NCBI RefSeq assembly: GCF_900141745.1
Contig: NZ_FSRM01000001.1
Location: 2,480,001-2,544,000 of the forward strand
DNA length: 64,000 bases
Reading direction: 5' to 3'
Source of the DNA: Paraburkholderia phenazinium
Lineage (GTDB): Bacteria > Pseudomonadota > Gammaproteobacteria > Burkholderiales > Burkholderiaceae
Shown: positions 37,699-44,387 of the stretch, in pieces
Position numbering within the stretch: the stretch's first letter is position 1
Layout of the letters: every line of letters begins with the position of its first letter
The notes under the pieces: model-generated
The model's input: only the letters and a program-made list of their open reading frames with translations
Told to the model about the DNA's origin: nothing
Databases searched by the model: none
Translations under genes and position numbers: made by a program

Positions 37699-38274
37699 AT
37701 GAAAAAGACAATATTGCTTCTGATCTTTACCTTCACATCCTTTTGTGCGAAGGCATCGCAGTCGATGTGTACCGGTAACGTCACGAAAGAACTTGAGGCG
37801 TGTGTAAGGGCGAATTTCGAATATTCAGACAAAAATCTAAATCTTGCCTACGACGACTTAGCGACAAAACTATCCGCCGCCGACAAGGGAATCCTCGTTC
37901 GCACGGAAAAGGAGTGGCTCACGTACAAAGACGCTACCTGCCAAGGCGTCTTTGATGGCACATCCCCTGGCGAGGAAGCAGGGATTGATAAATGGACGTG
38001 CCTGGATCAGATAATAAGAGCTCGGACAGAAGAAATTCAGTATCTGAATGCTGGGATTGGAGCATTGGGATTTTATAAGGCACTGGATGTAGTCCCGAAG
38101 CTCTACGAGGCTGGTTCGCGAGAAAAATTTATTTCTAAGCTAATGGACGTTTACGTAAAAGATGACAATAAAGACTGGCGCTCGTATGTCGAAGGAAATT
38201 GCAGATTGGCCGTCTCCAGATTACGTGAAGACAGATCCGATTGCATTGCGAGACAGGCATTTTATCGGTATTAG
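37699..38274 (+). CDS. LprI/DUF1311 lysozyme-inhibitor-type protein; candidate immunity
   Basis: A 191-residue exported protein (signal peptide MKKTILLLIFTFTSFCAKA). Residues ~24-95 match the DUF1311/LprI-N family: CTGNVTKELEACVRANF, LNLAYDDLATKLSA, and RTEKEWLTYKDATCQ with paired cysteines. The C-terminal ~90 residues are unassigned. LprI of Mycobacterium tuberculosis inhibits lysozyme; next to a lysozyme/chitinase-type effector this is good evidence for an immunity role in the periplasm. It starts 28 bases after the previous gene. Confidence 0.8.
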   Translation: MKKTILLLIFTFTSFCAKASQSMCTGNVTKELEACVRANFEYSDKNLNLAYDDLATKLSAADKGILVRTEKEWLTYKDATCQGVFDGTSPGEEAGIDKWTCLDQIIRARTEEIQYLNAGIGALGFYKALDVVPKLYEAGSREKFISKLMDVYVKDDNKDWRSYVEGNCRLAVSRLREDRSDCIARQAFYRY

Positions 38275-38479
38275 ATTTTGTCAATATAACGGAATATGCC
38301 ATGCCGATCTTGTCCAAAATATTCGATCAATTCGCACCGCCGGTACATTCTTCGCAGCCCGTGAGTCATTAAAGGCTGCGACCCCGCTACCGCCCTCAGC
38401 CAAGCTTAGCAAACTGAATAAAGGGGCGGCACTCTCGAAAAACACAATTGGGACTCAACTTTAACGGAGCGAATGGACG
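38275..38479. other. Gene-free stretch inside the cargo island
   Basis: About 205 bases between the LprI-type gene and the first pseudogene. A frame running from 38162 to 38464 crosses it, but it has no ribosome binding site and overlaps the LprI gene; no family was recognised. Probably decayed sequence. Confidence 0.4.
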
Positions 38480-38593
38480 GTGAAAAGATCAAAATGTACG
38501 CTAGCGTCCCTGCCATGCGGTGCAATCGTATCGTTTCCTGTCTACGCCACCGAAAAATCGCCGATCGAAGTGTCTGTCGGAGTGTTGAATTAA
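38480..38593 (+). pseudogene. Truncated copy of the exported protein gene at 40652
   Basis: From a GTG start it reads 37 codons (VKRSKCTLASLPCGAIVSFP then VYATEKSPIEVSVGVLN) and stops. It aligns without gaps over ~30 residues with the start of the protein at 40652 (TLAFLICIACISPPVYATEG), about three-quarters identical in DNA over 90 bases, including the signal-peptide cleavage region. The remaining ~160 codons are missing. Confidence 0.75.
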
Positions 38594-38632
38594 TGCTGAT
38601 CAAACGAAATTTAATTTGAAATTGATATCGGT

Positions 38633-38725
38633 AGGAGATTTATTTTCCAGTGTGCGTGGATTGAGAATAGTCTTCCTTCTGTAAAAGCAAATGATACGGG
38701 ACTGTCGTAAATTCAGCGAATCGAA
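38633..38725 (+). pseudogene. Fragment of the candidate immunity gene at 36993
   Basis: The stretch CTTCCTTCTGTAAAAGCAAA at 38672-38691 and its flanks match 37246-37265 of the 36993 gene (CTTCCTTCCGTAAAAGCAAG); the flanks upstream and downstream also align with small deletions. No open frame is kept. The remaining bases to 38822 show only low-complexity A/T-rich sequence. Confidence 0.65.
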
Positions 38726-38822
38726 AGAGCATATATGAATTTCCGAAACAAAATGGTAATGACTGTACGTAGGAAATCGCGAGGTTTACCGTGAAATTAA
38801 AAGAAATTATGGTGTTGTAAAA

Positions 38823-39815
38823 ATGTTGAAGAAATTCTTAGGGTCGACTATGCTCGCGTCGATATTGATTGTTTCGCCAGCCTTTTCCGCGTCGACGCCA
38901 ACTCTATCTTTTTCAACGAAATATAATGTATTGTCTCTCTATAGTGGAGAAAAAAATCTCGGTCGGTTTTCTAATGTTTTGGTTAGCAATCCGGCTATGT
39001 CATCAGATGTCGAAAAATCTGTGACTGGCAGCCCAGTTATCAGAATAATTACTGATGGCTCGCGTGATAAATACGATATCACCATTCCGATTATTGAGGT
39101 GAACGGTGTAGCGTACACTAATTGCGCTTACAAATCTGTTTTTGACTCGAACGACGAAAATCGTTCGGTTGGAGTGTCTTGCTCCTTGGTGCCGCTGCGT
39201 AATTTCGACCCTAATGCGGCGGTTACCAAAGAACATCTCATTCAATATCGAAAGGAGTTTAATTGGCTGCGGAATGATATAACGAAAGATTGCAAGAGCC
39301 CATTGGGTATTGAATACGGTAAATATCATGTTGTGTTATGCACGGCGCAATCATATCCAGACGCATCCAAGGAAATTACGATGGTGTTTGACGAAAACGG
39401 AATAAAAATATTTTCCGTCCGAGGTTACGAACTCATCCCCGGCGGGATATCGGACGGGGAATTTGCTCTTGTTGGAACATCTGGCGACCGCGTCCTCTTT
39501 CACGTAAACAGCTTAGAGTGTATCGTGCCGCGAGAAATTTCGAAGAAAATTCCTTCCAGGATTGCGATGATCGGAAAATATAATATTCGATATTATATTT
39601 CCAATCTTGGTAAGTGTGTATATGGGAGCTATATGTACGAAAACAAAGGTGATCGAATCAATTTTTTCGGCATTTTATCTGACGATTCGATGGAGTTCTT
39701 GGAGCTGACCAATAATGAAAATATTAGTGGCCTATTTAACTTGAGTGCAAATCTTGCCAATTTGAAAGGTAATTGGTTATCTGTGCCATCTGGGAAAATA
39801 TTTCCAGTTGAATAA
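38823..39815 (+). CDS. Exported protein of unknown function, immunity-island member
   Basis: A 330-residue protein with a signal peptide (FLGSTMLASILIVSPAFSA, cleavage near residue 23). Two Cys-containing segments and a long beta-rich body follow. The C-terminal ~80 residues (YGSYMYENKGDRINFFGIL ... LKGNWLSVPSGKIFPVE) share a pattern with the end of the protein at 41236 (TGSYFYIGKKEKINLAGSYL ... FVGKWYSVVSGKTYEFF), so the two have a common C-terminal domain. Low GC. Function unknown; a periplasmic immunity or adaptor role is inferred only from context. Confidence 0.7.
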   Translation: MLKKFLGSTMLASILIVSPAFSASTPTLSFSTKYNVLSLYSGEKNLGRFSNVLVSNPAMSSDVEKSVTGSPVIRIITDGSRDKYDITIPIIEVNGVAYTNCAYKSVFDSNDENRSVGVSCSLVPLRNFDPNAAVTKEHLIQYRKEFNWLRNDITKDCKSPLGIEYGKYHVVLCTAQSYPDASKEITMVFDENGIKIFSVRGYELIPGGISDGEFALVGTSGDRVLFHVNSLECIVPREISKKIPSRIAMIGKYNIRYYISNLGKCVYGSYMYENKGDRINFFGILSDDSMEFLELTNNENISGLFNLSANLANLKGNWLSVPSGKIFPVE

Positions 39816-39838
39816 TTTTGAGGCCGGAAAGGATTGAA

Positions 39839-40591
39839 ATGATATTTGTGCGGAAATCTATCTTTCTTACTCTCGTGCTCTGCATGCAAGTCAGTGCGTC
39901 GAGTGCACAAGCTCAATCTTTCTTAGTAAAAAAGCGCTGGCTGCGATCCATGATTAGTCAAAAAATTCAAGCAGCTGCCGCATTATTTTTGTGTGGCTTT
40001 ACATTTTTTCACATCTCATATGCAATGTGTGGAAGTGTAATACGCGTATATGCCGGCCCGCATGGCGACGCCATATTGATTGATTCTGGCGAAAGTAAAA
40101 CGCTACTTGTAGCTGGGGGAGCCACGCCTCAGGGTCCGGCTACGCCTTCGGATTGCTTCGCAAAGGCCACGCTTCATTTAAAAAAGGGGCCGAATTTTTA
40201 TAAAGGTCCACTCAATCCTGTTCACAACGAGATGATCGACGCTGATGCTGACATTATTTCAGGAAAGCAAGCCGGCGCATTTATTTATCCGTCTCGTATC
40301 CGCGTTGGAAACGTGGAGGTTAACAGTATTTGTGCCGACGGCATAGATTTCTCGGGTTACTATGAAAAAGTCGCCGAACAAAGTGAAAAGTATGCAAGAA
40401 CCTTCACTTATTTCATGCGTATGGAAGAGGAGAATTCAACGAACACGAGAAAAAACGGTAAGCCCGCTGAGGCGAATGAAGCGTTGTGGCCTTTCATTGA
40501 GACAAGTCATAAAAAATTAAAATTAGATAATCGAGATAGAAAAACCGTCGAATCCATTTCGAAAAAATTTGGATTCACGCAGAAGCCATGA
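39839..40591 (+). CDS. Exported protein with two signal sequences in tandem
   Basis: A 250-residue protein starting at 39839 behind GGAAAGGA. Residues 1-25 are a complete signal peptide (MIFVRKSIFLTLVLCMQVSA, ending SSAQA). After a short linker a second one begins at residue 38, base 39950 (MISQKIQAAAALFLCGFTFF, ending SYA). The second Met lacks a ribosome binding site. The mature part starts CGSVIRVYAGPHGDAIL and shows no known domain. The layout looks like an in-frame fusion of the start of one exported-protein gene to another complete one. It starts 23 bases after the previous gene. Confidence 0.7.
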   Translation: MIFVRKSIFLTLVLCMQVSASSAQAQSFLVKKRWLRSMISQKIQAAAALFLCGFTFFHISYAMCGSVIRVYAGPHGDAILIDSGESKTLLVAGGATPQGPATPSDCFAKATLHLKKGPNFYKGPLNPVHNEMIDADADIISGKQAGAFIYPSRIRVGNVEVNSICADGIDFSGYYEKVAEQSEKYARTFTYFMRMEEENSTNTRKNGKPAEANEALWPFIETSHKKLKLDNRDRKTVESISKKFGFTQKP

Positions 40592-40651
40592 TCACGCTTG
40601 CCGTCAAAGGAGCGCCTTTACGAGAGCGATTGGGATTAAGCGAGGGAAGGT

Positions 40652-41239
40652 ATGGCAAAAGGATTAAGAGGTACGCTCGCGTTCCTGATATGCATTGCAT
40701 GTATATCGCCTCCTGTCTACGCTACTGAAGGGTCGCCGATTGCGATGTCTGCTGGAGCGAGTCGGGTCGGCTGCTCGGTGTTGTTTTCCAAACAATTTCA
40801 TCCCGTTGAAGGTGACCCTTTGAGTGTTGTTCCATTTGATCTGTTGGCAACATGGCAATGTGATGATGGTGAAAAATCGGTACTTGACAAGTATGAGATA
40901 AACGGCGCCAGCCCAGAGGTGGCAACTGTGTTTTACTGGGGGTGGTGCCGCATCGTGGTGCTTGTTAAATGGTCAATAAATTCACAGGTGGCGGATTATA
41001 ATGGTGATTTTTATAAAATATTCGTATATAAATCTACCAAAACCTCCTGCAAAGATGATTTTGAAAGGGATGTCGCAGCAATGAAAAGTCTTCCAGCCGG
41101 CTGGGACGGTCAAGCGAAAGACGGAAAAGTCGTCGTGTATCCTTTTAAGGATGCGGATTCGATACGCAAGAGGCTTCAGATGATTTATCCTGATCAATGG
41201 CTCGATCTGGAAAGCATGATTGATAAGGTGACTCAATGA
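40652..41239 (+). CDS. Exported protein of unknown function, immunity-island member
   Basis: A 195-residue protein with a signal peptide (RGTLAFLICIACISPPVYA, cleavage near residue 25) and four further cysteines in the mature part (VGCSVLF, WQCDDG, WGWCRIV, TSCKDDF) that could form disulfides. GAGGGAAGG precedes the start. The stop overlaps the next start as ATGA, so it is coupled to the 41236 gene. A truncated duplicate is at 38480-38593. No domain recognised. Confidence 0.7.
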   Translation: MAKGLRGTLAFLICIACISPPVYATEGSPIAMSAGASRVGCSVLFSKQFHPVEGDPLSVVPFDLLATWQCDDGEKSVLDKYEINGASPEVATVFYWGWCRIVVLVKWSINSQVADYNGDFYKIFVYKSTKTSCKDDFERDVAAMKSLPAGWDGQAKDGKVVVYPFKDADSIRKRLQMIYPDQWLDLESMIDKVTQ

Positions 41240-42195
41240 GGAAAATTATCTTCTCGATTATGCTAGCACTTTTGCCTCTGACAACGACACCCGCTGAGTT
41301 ACGTTATCAGCTTCCAGAGGTAACAATTTGTGGTGCGCACTCCGGTTGCGCTATAGCTATTGATGAAAATGGTTTCCTAAGGGACTCAACATCTCACGAA
41401 ATGATTTTCGATCAGCCATTTAGGAAAACCGTTTTCGACAGTTATTTAGTGTTAAAATCAAAAGGGCTTTATATTGTTGAGCGAAGTAATACAACCTCTT
41501 CAAAGAACTGGGACGTTCTCTTGCTTACCTACGTAGGTGGGGCTGCGCGCGCTGAGCGAGCAGTTTCCTTGTCAAGAGGCGTTGCCATGAACACGCCAAC
41601 GGTCTACTGGAGCGGCTATGAATGTAGAGGTGACGCTCTTATGGATAGGCAATACTCACCGTTTGATGCGGCAAAAAAAGCATTATGCGGAAGGGGGTAT
41701 CAGTCTGATTCTTTGAGTCTAGAAAAAAGTGCAGTCATCGAGGCAGCTAAAAAACGTGGCTTAGTAGTCAATATCCCTGTTTATGGGCTGGCATCGAAAA
41801 AAAATGCAATTTACTTTTTCCCAGGGGACGACGAGCCCGACGCGGGAGCGTTGCTTTGTTTGCAGAATTGCAAGCCTGGGCAAGCGGCTTTTGGACGATA
41901 CGGCGGATGGGTCGATAAAACTCTTTGGATCGATGGCGTCCTTCACAATTCTGAAAATCTTGGTGCCTTGACTGGGAGTTATTTTTACATTGGAAAAAAA
42001 GAGAAAATTAACCTTGCCGGTAGTTATCTGGCTGGTAAATTGAGTTTACGTGAGTCGTTCCCTGTTGAGGCGGGGGTTACGCAAGAGCAAACCGCATTTG
42101 AGGGCAATGGCTCAAGTGATGCGTTTGTGGGGAAGTGGTACTCCGTTGTATCTGGAAAAACATATGAATTCTTTATGGCTTCGCGCATTTATTGA
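41236..42195 (+). CDS. Exported protein of unknown function with shared C-terminal domain
   Basis: A 319-residue protein with a signal peptide (MRKIIFSIMLALLPLTTTPA). The body contains cysteine-rich loops (TICGAHSGCAIAID, SGYECRGD, LLCLQNCKPGQ). The last ~80 residues share a beta-rich pattern with the protein at 38823 (see there). Translation is coupled to the 40652 gene. Function unknown; the pair may act together in the periplasm. Confidence 0.7.
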   Translation: MRKIIFSIMLALLPLTTTPAELRYQLPEVTICGAHSGCAIAIDENGFLRDSTSHEMIFDQPFRKTVFDSYLVLKSKGLYIVERSNTTSSKNWDVLLLTYVGGAARAERAVSLSRGVAMNTPTVYWSGYECRGDALMDRQYSPFDAAKKALCGRGYQSDSLSLEKSAVIEAAKKRGLVVNIPVYGLASKKNAIYFFPGDDEPDAGALLCLQNCKPGQAAFGRYGGWVDKTLWIDGVLHNSENLGALTGSYFYIGKKEKINLAGSYLAGKLSLRESFPVEAGVTQEQTAFEGNGSSDAFVGKWYSVVSGKTYEFFMASRIY

Positions 42196-42257
42196 AGATG
42201 CATGCTTAGTGACACAATCGCTTTCATCAGAGTGATGCATCGCCAGCGGGGAATTCT

Positions 42258-42338
42258 GCAGGGTTAGCCATCGCTTCCTTTTTTCTCAGTGCGAATGCGG
42301 CGCAATCGCTAAATCCGGGGATTTTTTCGCTGTCTTAA
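42258..42338 (+). pseudogene. Signal-peptide remnant of an exported protein
   Basis: An open frame without a start codon reads AGLAIASFFLSANAAQSLNP and ends at a stop 7 codons on. It looks like the end of a signal peptide (A-x-A cleavage site) plus the first mature residues, similar in layout to ASNAAKAESLN of the 36993 protein. The match is too short to name the parent. Confidence 0.4.
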
Positions 42339-42401
42339 CCAGCGCCATTGGCGCATGGTCTCTTGCATTTATCGAGCCAGACCATACGGAGGCGGCCATG
42401 A

Positions 42402-42608
42402 TTGGAAAAAGTGAAGATAATTGTTAAATTGTTTTGTTTGGTATCGTATTTGTTCACACCACGTATGCAATGTGCAGAAAAGTGCGCGAAAAATCTAGGA
42501 TTGACATCCAGTAATTATCGAAATGAAAATTTGCTTTGCCGAGGAAATTTTTACAAAAAATACAAAATTTCCAGGGAAGACGGTGAGACAGTCAATGAAG
42601 GGAATTGA
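42402..42608 (+). pseudogene. Remnant of a GH19-effector C-terminus
   Basis: The frame from 42402 ends in about 45 residues that align with the last ~50 of the effector at 34109: AEKCAKNLGLTSSNYRNEN here against AEKCATNPGLKFNDYQMEK there, then NFYKKYKISREDGETV against DFYNKNPKRIKEAVEAV. The DNA aligns too and continues into the next pseudogene in the same order as effector then 36993 gene. The catalytic region is absent, so this is a dead tail. The ~20 residues before it are of unknown origin. Confidence 0.75.
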
Positions 42609-42930
42609 AAATTCGATCCCGTAGTAGGATTTTTGCTCCAGCTCGATGTTTAGATGTTCGTTGCGTCAAATGGTGTGAAAGCAGAATCACAGGACGGGAA
42701 ATTTCGCAATAGACGACCATGCAGAGGGGAATTCTCTATCGTGAAAAGCATCAATGCGGACGAAACGCGAGTCAATCCCGTGGCCAAGGTTGAAGGGTAG
42801 CAGGGAGAGTCATTTATTACGGTGTATGTGCATTGCAAATGATCTTCCTTCTATTAAGACGAATGATATTGAATTTTTGTCAATTGTCGTAAGTTCAGGG
42901 GAATTCGGGAAAGTATCGTATATATAATTG
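42600..42930 (+). pseudogene. Broken copy of the candidate immunity gene at 36993
   Basis: DNA from about 42600 follows 37000-37330 step by step: the overlap with the effector tail, the signal-peptide region (TTTAGATGTTCGTTGC against TTTGATGTTCATAGC), GTGAAAGCAGAATCA against GCGAAAGCGGAATCG, ATCAATGCGGACGAAACGCG against AGCAATGCGGACGGAATGCG, and CAATTGTCGTAAGTTCAGG against CAATCGTTGTGAACTCAGG. Frameshifts and in-frame stops remove function. It keeps no open frame beyond ~60 codons. Confidence 0.8.
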
Positions 42931-42966
42931 TCAGTTTTTGATCGAAGCACATCGTAGGTATACAAA

Positions 42967-43128
42967 CTTGCTCTATCTCAATTTCGCGGCGTCGGCAACG
43001 ACTTCCGCTCGCTCACGCTCGAACAAAAAGCATGGCTTGCGAAACTTAATAAATGTGACGTAGACAGGGATTGTCTCCTTTCCTCAATGGGAAAGCGGTT
43101 AGATGAATTGTCAACTCTTTCTCAATAA
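42967..43128 (+). pseudogene. C-terminal fragment of an LprI-like protein
   Basis: The frame reads FRSLTLEQKAWLAKLNKCDV then DRDCLLSSMGKRLDELSTLS before a stop. The pattern QxxWLxxxNxC...CLxxxxxxRLxEL is that of LprI/DUF1311-type lysozyme inhibitors. The 5' end is lost: a stop codon lies just upstream in frame and no start is available. It does not derive from the LprI gene at 37699, so it marks a different, lost immunity gene. The 100 bases after it hold nothing recognisable. Confidence 0.6.
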
Positions 43129-43229
43129 CACGGCAATGCTCATTGGTTTGAACTGCTGGAGCTCAACTCGGCAGTCCAGTCAGGGGCTCAACTAAAAGTG
43201 CACGTAGACTTCTTGGTCAATATTTCCTG

Positions 43230-44387
43230 ATGTCCTGGCCTATTCCAGTTTTCATAAAGATCGAATACCCGAAGCCGATCTCCTGGCGCCTGTGGCTGCC
43301 GACGCTCGCCGCTGTCGCCGCGGGAGCAGCAGGCGCTGTTTTGCTGATATGGCCGCACGGTAAGTCCACACAGACGTTCCAGTTCTGGGCCACGCTGATT
43401 GGCGCGCCGCTGGTTGCCTGCGCGTTGGCGTTTGGCATAAGGTTGAACGACTGGGAAGACGAGCAAACTGATGCTGAGGAATGCGAAAGAGAGCAGCAAC
43501 GCCTTCGAGGTATGTGGCGTGAATGGACCCGCCGCCATTTGTGCGTCCTCGATGCAGCAGCCTTTCCTGCGTCCACAGATGAAATTGCCAGATTCGCCGG
43601 CGCGAAAGCCGACCTTCCAGGCAACAGCGATCGGAGCATAACCTTTGACTGGGTGAAAGGCCGTGCGACAGCGTTCCGACGCGCACGCCTGTTGCATCTC
43701 ATCGTGCGGCGTTTTGCCGACACGCTCGCGCTCCATAAAGAGGTCATCGTCACGTTGATGCTGGATGACGCGTCGCTTGGACATGACGTCGCCTGGACTA
43801 AGGAGGTGATGCGCATTTTCGGGCATCTGGTTCCAGGAACGACATGTCACGTCGAAGTGCAATCAGCAAAGGGCAGCGTGCAGTGGATTACCCGGCAGGT
43901 AGACACGGTCGATCCAGCCACGCGACTTGTGATCGCTGCACAACTGTGGGCGGACGAGGAACAGGAGCACGAGTTCAGCGAAGGAGCCGCGGCCTTTCTG
44001 ATCACGCCGAGCGCGGCGCAGGCAGGTTCCATATGCCGTCCCATGGCGAGCACACGCGACACGCTGGAGACCGGACTTTCCCAGATCAAGGCGTACCAGG
44101 TGCCTCCTGAACGTCTGGCACTTGCGTGGTTCACCCGCTGCGAAGAGGCCGAGTCAACGGCTATCCGTTCGGCAGTGACAGAGGATCCGAAGGATTCGAC
44201 CGTCGAACGCCTGCTTGACAAATCCTTGGGATTGCCCGGACCGGCCAGTGGCTGGATTGCACTCGCGATTGCAATGGAAGCGATGCGCGGTGCTGGACCA
44301 CAGCTTGTCGTCTGGCGTGACCCCGCGTCCGAACCCCTTTATCTGTGCACTATCTCGCCCCTGCCTCAAAAGGAAACAACGGTTTGA
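43230..44387 (+). CDS. T6SS-linked membrane protein of unknown function upstream of tssM
   Basis: A 385-residue protein with two N-terminal membrane helices (residues ~20-42 LWLPTLAAVAAGAAGAVLLI and ~53-70 WATLIGAPLVACALAFGI) and a ~310-residue cytoplasmic domain rich in charged and aromatic residues. No family motif was recognised. Its TGA overlaps the likely TTG start of tssM, so the two are coupled, which points to a role in the TssM membrane complex. GC content returns to the high genome level here, marking the end of the cargo island. Confidence 0.75.
   Translation: MSWPIPVFIKIEYPKPISWRLWLPTLAAVAAGAAGAVLLIWPHGKSTQTFQFWATLIGAPLVACALAFGIRLNDWEDEQTDAEECEREQQRLRGMWREWTRRHLCVLDAAAFPASTDEIARFAGAKADLPGNSDRSITFDWVKGRATAFRRARLLHLIVRRFADTLALHKEVIVTLMLDDASLGHDVAWTKEVMRIFGHLVPGTTCHVEVQSAKGSVQWITRQVDTVDPATRLVIAAQLWADEEQEHEFSEGAAAFLITPSAAQAGSICRPMASTRDTLETGLSQIKAYQVPPERLALAWFTRCEEAESTAIRSAVTEDPKDSTVERLLDKSLGLPGPASGWIALAIAMEAMRGAGPQLVVWRDPASEPLYLCTISPLPQKETTV

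Noticed and set aside
38162..38464. A 100-codon frame crossing the end of the LprI-type gene
   Set aside because: Overlaps the LprI gene in another frame, lacks a ribosome binding site and matches no family.
43188..43862. A 224-codon minus-strand frame opposite the membrane protein at 43230
   Set aside because: The plus-strand frame has membrane helices and is coupled to tssM; the minus frame has neither a start signal nor a domain.
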